From NCBI GenBank assembly GCA_021772675.1, contig JAJFLO010000188.1, forward strand, positions 40,863 to 104,862: DNA of 64,000 nt. Reading direction: 5' to 3'. The position numbers and the translations under genes are program-made. This document shows, one piece after another, positions 23,052-32,000 of this stretch. The DNA is from Verrucomicrobiota bacterium. GTDB lineage: Bacteria > Verrucomicrobiota > Lentisphaeria > JABSQK01 > JAJFLO01. The notes beneath the pieces are model-generated. The model searched no databases, had not been told where the DNA came from, and saw nothing but the letters and a program-made list of their open reading frames with translations. How positions within the stretch are numbered: the first letter of the stretch is position 1; every line of letters begins with the position of its first letter.

Positions 23052-26000
23052 ATGAATACGAACTTTGATAATCCAATTTATAAAAAGCTTGCCGAAGACT
23101 TCTGCGTAGGAAAGTATACGGATGAAGAGTTTAAATCTCTTGTTGAAGAGATACGCCCTCCACTCAAAGAACCTTTGATCGCAGAGAAGGACAGAATTAA
23201 ATCGATGCCTCAAGATGAATTAATGAGTAAAGCGTATTACGATCATGATGCGAGTAATGATCAAGAGAAAGCCATCGCGATCATTGGTATGTCCGGCTTC
23301 TTCCCCGGATCGGATTCTATTGAAGATTTTTGTGAAAAAATTGAACATCAAGAAAGTCTTTTTGTTAATGTTCCTTCCAACCATTTTCCTGAAAAGGAAA
23401 TCCAAAAGCGTTACGGTGCATTCTTAGATAATATTGCCGGATTTGACAATGAATTATTTAAGATTCCATCTGTTGAAGCAGAATACATGGACCCCCGACA
23501 ACGGTTATTGTTAATGTCCGTTTGGCATACTCTGGAAGATGCCTGTTATTTGCCATCCCAAATCAATCAGTCAATAGTAGATGTATATATTGCTTCAGAA
23601 GGCGACCCGTATACTTCTATTCTAATGGAAGCAGATATTTCCCCCTACACGCCCATTGGTATGTCCTCTTGGGCATTGCCCAATCGGATCTCTCATTCGT
23701 TTAACTTCAAAGGAAAAAGCTTGTCCATAAATACAGCCTGTTCTGGCAGCAGTGTCGCTCTTTATAAAGCGATTCAAGCATTAAGACAAAACGAGGCCGA
23801 CTACGCGGTTGTAGGAGCGGCCAATCTATTTATCGGATCAGGCATTTCTATCGTCTATCTTGGTCAAGAGTCATTAGGTATTCTTGGGAATTCCAGGTCA
23901 TGCTATCCTTTTCAAAAGAATGCAAAAGGTTTCTTACCCGCAGAAGGAATTATTACTGTTCTATTGAAAAAATATTCCCATGCTGTACGAGATAATGATA
24001 ATATTCATGCGGTCTTATTGGGAGCACATGTCAATCATACAGGAGGGTACGGTAGTTTAACAATGCCCTCTGCAGATTCACAATCAGATGCGATCACTAA
24101 CGCCTATCTTGACGCCAATATTGCCCCTTCTACAGTGACCTATATCGAAGCCCATGGCGCTTCTTCTTTAATTGCAGACGTTGAAGAAATTAAAGCATTC
24201 AAAATGGGTGAAAAAAAACTACAAAAGCAGTTTGAATGTTCCCAGGATTACCCATGCAAAATCAGTACAATCAAACCAAATATCGGGCATGCCAATAGCG
24301 CCTCAGGTTTGATGTCCTTAATTCGAGTGATTCACTCGCTAAAAGTAAAAAAGAAATTAGGTATCAAAGATTTTTCCGGATATAACGATCAGATTTCCCT
24401 TGAGAATACCCGATTTTATATAAATGATGAAACGGAATCATGGGAGCGGATTAAAAAAGCGGACGGCTCGGAAATACCAAGACGGGCAGCAATTAATAAT
24501 TTCGGTGCCGGCGGTGTCAACGCACATCTTCTTGTTGAAGAATATTGTAGGAATAAAGACGAAAATAACTCTTTGTTTTCATTGCCTGAAAATAAAAATA
24601 CTTATTTTCTTGCTCTCTCCGGGTTGTATGAAGAACAGCTGATCCAGTACGCTAATTTCATTTCTCATTTTCTGCCCCATCATCCCGAAGTGAGTCCGGA
24701 ACAATTGGAATATTTTTATTTAACAACAAGAAAACCTTTACGACATCGAGTGGTTTTTCGATATAAAAGTTTTGATGAACTGAATAAAAAATTAAAGAAA
24801 TACACGGAGTCAAAAGGTAAATCCGGTTATTTCTTTAAGAACGACCTGAATAATAAGAATATTGCCGCAGATATATTTCAGAAGTATTCGAAATTTTCGG
24901 ATTTTCTGAAGACCGTGACAAAGGAAACAGATAAAACGATATTATTTGAGTTATGGATTTATGGTATTGAATCCTCGATGGATCATTTTTATAAGAATAA
25001 ATCGATTGCTAAACTATCTCTGCCTAGATACCCCTTTAAGATGGGCAGATTTTGGATTGAGCCATCCCGGAAAGCAAATTTATTGCATTCTCAACCCTAT
25101 CGGGATTCTTCGAAAATTCATCCGTTACTACACCGCAATACATCCACCTTCACGGAGCAACGGTTTAGCTCTACCTTCACGGGTGAAGAATTTTTCCTGT
25201 CGGATCATGTGGTAAAAAGCAAAAAAGTATTACCGGGAGTGGCACATCTTGAATTGGTTCGAGTAGCTCTGGATCAAGCAGCTGACCCCTTGGAAGAAAG
25301 TCAAACAAGCATCCAACTTAAAAATGTGGGTTGGATTCGCCCCATTATTATAGAGGACAAGCCAACACAAATACATATCGGACTCTTCCCAGAAGAGAAC
25401 GGTCAGATTCACTATGAAATCTATGGAAAACCTGAGATTAGTGAAGAAGAACTCCATGTGTATAGCACCGGAACCGCAATACTGAGTGACTTCATTAGAG
25501 TTCCACCCCTCAATCTATCTGATTTGCAATCACAGATGAACAAAGACAACCTTGACCCTGATCGCTTATATTCAGTTATTAAGGAGATGGGGATTAACCT
25601 TGGCCCGAAACTTCGAGGAATTAAGAAGCTGTACATTGGGGAAAATCAAGTGTTGGCGGAGCTGACCCTGCCTTCTTCTATTTTAGAAACTCAAGACCAA
25701 TTTGTTCTACACCCCAGTCTCATGGATTCTACCCTTCAGGCATCAATTGGGCTGCCCCTGGGATCGAGTGATGCACTTGGGACAGAACGTAAGACAAATC
25801 TAGCCCGCATCGCTTCTTCAATAAAACTGTCTATTCCGTTTGCACTGGAAGAGCTTGAAATCACGGGAAAATGCACCGCTTCGATGTGGACCTGGATCCG
25901 CTATGCTGACGGTAGCGGTCCAGAGGCTAAGATTCAGAAATTGGACATTGATCTGTGTGACGAACTGGGGAATATCTGTGCTCGAATGAAAGGATATTCT

Positions 26001-29000
26001 TCAAGAGTGCTCGGAGGAGAAATCAGTAATTCCAGATCTTCAGAGGTCGGCACACTACTTGCCCATCCACTCTGGAAAGACCAGAGGATTTCTGTAAATA
26101 ACACTAAATTGGCATATTCCGGGCACTGGGTTATGCTCTGTGAATTCGCAGGACTCACACCAATAGATATTGAAACCCAAATTCCGGGAAGTTCTTGTCG
26201 CGTTTTACAAACTAAACAAGAGGCTCCGGAGAGTCGTTTTAGGGATTACGCTATTCAGGTGTTTGAGGAAATTCAGAGGATCCTCAAAGGCAAAGCCAAG
26301 GAAAACGTGCTAATTCAGATTGTGGTTCCCCTTCTGGAGGAACAGCAACTTTTCTGTGGACTTTCCGGCTTGTTGAAAACCGCTCAGCTGGAGAATCCAA
26401 AACTCTTAGGTCAACTGGTTGAAATCGGTCCACATGAAGATGCGAAAGAAATCATCGCAAAATTAAGGGAATGTAGTCAATGTCCTTCGGATCGTGATAT
26501 CCGCTATCAGAAAGGTCAACGATTCATTGCGGGTTGGAGTAATATTGATGATGTTCATCCGGATGATGTCTCTATCCCATGGAAGGAACAGGGAATTTAT
26601 TTAATCACAGGCGGTATGGGAGGTTTGGGTCACATTTTTGCGAAAGAAATCGCACAGATGGTCAAGGATGCGACGGTCATCCTCATTGGGCGATCACCGC
26701 TTGATAAAGACAAGCGAATTCGAATCATGGAATTAGAGGCCTTAGGCGCTAGAGTAAAATATATGCAAATGGATGTGACCAATAAAACAGCGGTTGCAGA
26801 CGTGATTCAGAAGATCAAGGAAGATTTCGGATGTCTTCATGGCATTATTCATAGCGCAGGAATCATTCAAAACAATTTTATCTTTAAGAAGTCGAGGGAG
26901 GAGATACAAGACGTTTTGGCCCCAAAGGTCTCCGGACTTGTAAATCTGGACCAAGCGACCAAGGATTTGTCTCTAGACTTCTTTATTTTCTTCTCTTCAG
27001 TGGCAGGAACAATGGGAAATCCAGGTCTGGCTGACTATGCTGCTGCAAATGCCTTTATGGATGCCTATGCTGCATTTCGTAACCAACTCGTGAACTCAAA
27101 ACAACGCAGGGGGCAAACGCTGTCGATCAATTGGCCGTTTTGGAAAGAGGGCGGCATGAAGCTCGATGAGGAAATAGAAAAGATGATGATGGCAAATACC
27201 GGATTAGTAGCCTTGCAGACTTCAACCGGCATCCAGGCTTTATATCAGGGCCTGGCTAGTGGACGGTATCAAGTGATGGTCTTAGAAGGAAATAAGACGC
27301 GGATACAATTACTTCTACAAGAGCAACAATCAAAAAACAATACATCAATAACACCTGTTACCCAACATAAAACCAGCGCCATTCCAGAACGAGAACGCGA
27401 CATGCTCCAAGACAAAGCCGCAAATTACCTCAAAGGTCTACTCTCCCCTGTGATTAAACTTCCTCCGCACCTCATCGAAGTCGATGCTCCAATGGAAAAA
27501 TACGGGATTGATTCGCTTATGGTTATGCAATTAACCAATCAACTAGAAAAAACATTCGGATCTTTATCAAAAACATTATTTTTTGAATATCCTACGATCC
27601 TCGAATTAACCAGTTACTTCCTGAAATCACATAGTGAACAACTGACACCATTATTAGCTATCAAGGAAGATTCGCAGACATCTATTTCCAAAACTGAAGT
27701 TTCCGTTTCTGAGGCAGACTCTGTTAAGCCTCCTAAAAATAGGCTTCAACGTCATCGCTTTTCGTCTCCTCAAGTAATAATCGACCGTGAAAAAGTCACA
27801 ATGGCCTTGGACATTGCCGTTATTGGTGTTTCTGGACGGTACCCGAAATCGAATAATATACAGGAATTTTGGGAAAACCTCAAAAATGGCAAGGATTGCA
27901 TCACTGAAATCCCTAATGAGCGTTGGGACCACAGCTTATACTTCGATAAAGATAAAAATAAATTGGGTAAAACCTATAGCAAATGGGGTGGGTTCCTGGA
28001 CGGAGTCGACCAATTTGATCCATTTTTCTTCGGAATCTCCCCTCGTGAAGCTGAGATAATGGATCCCCAGGAACGCCTGTTCCTGGAGTGCGTGGTTGAG
28101 ACACTGGAAGATGGAGGCTATACAAGGAAAGCTCTTAGTCAATATCAGGGGGGGGGATTGATGGGAAATGTAGGGGTATATGTCGGTGTAATGTTCGAAG
28201 AGTACCAACTATATGGAGCGCAGGAAACCATACTGGGTAGACCGATCGCGTTATCCGGAAGTCCATCATCCATCGCCAATCGAGTATCCTATTTTTATGA
28301 TTTTCATGGCCCATGTATGGCGGTGGATACCATGTGTTCTTCATCATTGACGGCAATCCATTTAGCTTGCCACAGCCTCCAGCGAGCGGAATGCGAACTT
28401 GCCATTGCAGGTGGAGTCAATATCACCATTCATCCTAATAAATATTTAATCCTTGCGCAGGGAAAATTTGCTTCGAGCAAGGGGCGCTGTGAAAGTTTTG
28501 GTGTTGGCGGAGACGGGTATGTGCCGGGAGAAGGCGTCGGCGCCGTATTACTTAAACCTATGTCCGGAGCTATTCGTGATGGAGATCAGATTTATGGAAT
28601 TATCAAAGGAACGGCAATAAATCACGGAGGAAAAACCAATGGATATTCAGTCCCCAACCCCAATGCCCAAGCCAATGTCATTGGACAAGCTTTTAGCGAA
28701 GCCGGAATCAATCCAAGAACAATAAGTTATCTGGAAGCGCATGGCACAGGGACTTCCCTGGGAGATCCCATTGAAATTACGGCTTTGAATAAAAGCTTCG
28801 AAAATTACACTCTGGATAAACAGTTCTGTGCAATGGGTTCAGTGAAGTCAAATGTCGGACATTGTGAGAGCGCTGCGGGTATTGCAGGGGTGACGAAAGT
28901 ATTGCTTCAATTGAAGTACGCTCAACTGGTTCCCTCCCTACATTCAAGAAACCTGAATCCTAATATTGATTTCGCGAAAACACCGTTTGTCGTCCAACAA

Positions 29001-32000
29001 CAATTGGATGAATGGAAACGGCCAATGATTAAAGTTAATGGGGAAATCAAAGAATACCCAAGGATTGCCGGCATCTCCTCCTTTGGTGCGGGTGGATCCA
29101 ACGCACATGTGATTTTGGAAGAGTATATTGAAAAGGGTTCAGAGTTCAGGGTTCAGGGTTCAGAGGTTGGTAAAGAGAAGCCCGTTTTGATTGTATTATC
29201 AGCAAAGAATGAAGAGCGGCTAAAAGAAGCGGCCAAGAACCTTCTAACCTACCTTGAAAAAGCCCATTTCGATTCCCAAATCTGCAGCCGAGCGGAGCAA
29301 GACGAGCAGTACCGTACGGTGACGCAACGAAGTGGCAATCTAAAATCTAAAATTTTAAATCTGACTGACCTTGCTTACACCTTGCAAATTGGGCGAGAAG
29401 CTATGGAAGAACGACTGGGATTAATCGTTGAATCAATCACGGAATTGGTGGAAAAGCTGCATAATTTCCTGGAAGGTCGGGAGGATTTCGAAAACCTATG
29501 TACAGGCCGGGTCAGACAACATAAAGAAGCATCAGCGCTCTTTTCTGCAGATGAGGATATGGCAAAGACCATTGACGCTTGGATTACGAAAAGGAAATAT
29601 TCGAAAATTCTGGATCTTTGGGTCAAGGGCATGACGCTTGATTGGAATAAACTACACCGCGAGAAAAAACCTCGTCGAATCAGTTTACCAACCTATCCTT
29701 TCGCTAGAGAACGTTATTGGGTGCCTGTGAACAGTAATCAGATATCAGTAATCAGTAATCAGATATCAGAAGTTGTTCATCCTCTCTTGCATAAAAATAC
29801 ATCCGATCTCTCGATACAGCGTTTCAGTTCAATCTTCACAGGCCAGGAGTTCTTTTTCGCCAATCACACAGTAAAAGGTGAAAAGATTCTTCCAGAAGCC
29901 GTATATCTTGAAATGGCGCGAGCTGCTGTGGAAAAAGCCTCAGGGTCGGCACAAGGAGGATACACTGGCATTTGCTTAAAAGACGTCGTATGGGGAGCTA
30001 ACCCCTTTATTGTTAATCATCACCCAAGCGAAGTGCACATCGACCTTTTTCCAGGTGAAAATGGACGGATTCTATATGAAATATATTCTAACTCCGAAAC
30101 TGCCGAAAAAGAACCAATAGTTCATGGGCAAGGGGTTGCAGTGTTAAGTTCAATAGATAACGATACACCACTCAATCTGACTCGCCTACAAACGGATATC
30201 AACCAATACAGCCTTTCGTCTAATGAGTATTACGAAATTTTTAAATCCATAGGGGTTGACTGCGCTGCAATAGACCAAAGCGTTGAAAAAGTCTTTATAG
30301 GAAAGAATCAGGTGTTAGCTAAACTTTCCCTCCCTTCATCTGTCACGGAGACCCGGGATCAGTTTGTCCTGCATCCTGGCATAGTGGAATCGGCGCTTCA
30401 AGCATCTATAGGTTTGAAGATTAGAGCAGGTGATAATCCATCGATTTTTGGCAACGGATCGAGCGAAAGAGAGCCGTTTTACCCATTTTTACCTTTTAAA
30501 ATTGAAGCGGTTGACATTCACGGATCTTGTCAATCGTTCATGTGGGTATGGATCCGTCACACGGACAATGACATAGCCGAGGGTAAAGTTAAGAAACTCG
30601 ACATTGATTTGTGCGATGATAGAGGTGCGGTTTCTGTGCGAATGAAAGGCGTTTCGTTGACAAGCTATAACCCAGATGGACAAAGATTGTTGAATGGCAA
30701 AGTGAGTGATTCGTCAGTCATCCCGGATCATTCAGAGGACTCTGAACATCCCTCAACTGAAACGTTGTTATTTCATCCCCAATGGAAAGAAAAATCACTT
30801 TCTGATGAAGCTATCAAAGTCAGTCATAGTCAGCATGTAGTGATCCTCTGTGAACGGAACGAAGTTTCTTCAAAACACCTAAGAGAAAGAATGGACAATG
30901 TTGAGTTTTTTACCTTGAAATGCAAGATGAAAAACATCGATAAAATATTCCAAAATTTTGCAGTTGAAACATTTAAAATCATTCAAGACATTCTCAAAGA
31001 ACAATCTGGACAGCAGAAGGTATTGGTCCAGGTTGTCATTCCCGATTCGGGTGAACAACACCTCTTTAGCGGACTCTCCGGATTATTGAAAACCGCTCAC
31101 TTAGAGAATCCAAATCTCCTGGGACAGCTAATCGAGGTGAATTCAGAGAAAAACTCAAATGAGATCATAGAGTTACTGCTGGATAATAGCCGAGCGCCAT
31201 TGGACCAACTCATTCGCTACCAGGGCGGAAAACGCCACGTGGGCATATGGCGCGAATTAAAGAGATTTCAAGAAGTAACACACCATCCATGGAGAGACCG
31301 GGGTGTATATCTCATTACTGGAGGCGCGGGCGGCCTGGGGCTTATTTTCGCCCGGGAAATTGCTCAGAAAGCTAAAAATGTAACCTTGATTCTCACGGGA
31401 AGATCGCCAATTGATGACGCCAGGAAAAAACACTTAAAAGCATTACAGGAGTTAGGGGCGCAGGCTGAATACAAGCAAGTCGATGTGACTGACAAAATGG
31501 CCGTTTTCAGTTTAGCCAAACAAATCCGTGAGAATTTTAGCAGGCTTCATGGGATTATTCACAGTGCCGGAATCATTCAAGATAACTTTATCCTCAAAAA
31601 AGATCCGCAGGAATTGGAAAAGGTTTTAGCCGCCAAGGTCTCCGGATTGGTAAACCTGGATCAGGCCAGCAAAGATTTCGATATAGATGTCGTCATTCTC
31701 TTTTCTTCCGTGGCAGCAGGTTTAGGCAGTCCGGGACAAGCGGATTACGCCACCGGGAATGCGTTTATGGATGCATACGCAACGTATCGAAATAAACTGG
31801 TCGCGGCCAAACAACGTCAAGGTCAGACCCTATCGGTCAATTGGCCTCTCTGGAAAGATGGCGGCATGCAAATCAATGAAGAGACTGAAGTAAAAATGAG
31901 GCAACAATTGGGCATGGTTGCCATCGAAACCGAATCCGGCATTCAGGCCTTATATCAAAGTATAGCCTCTGGAAGAGATCAAGTGTTGGTACTAGAAGGG

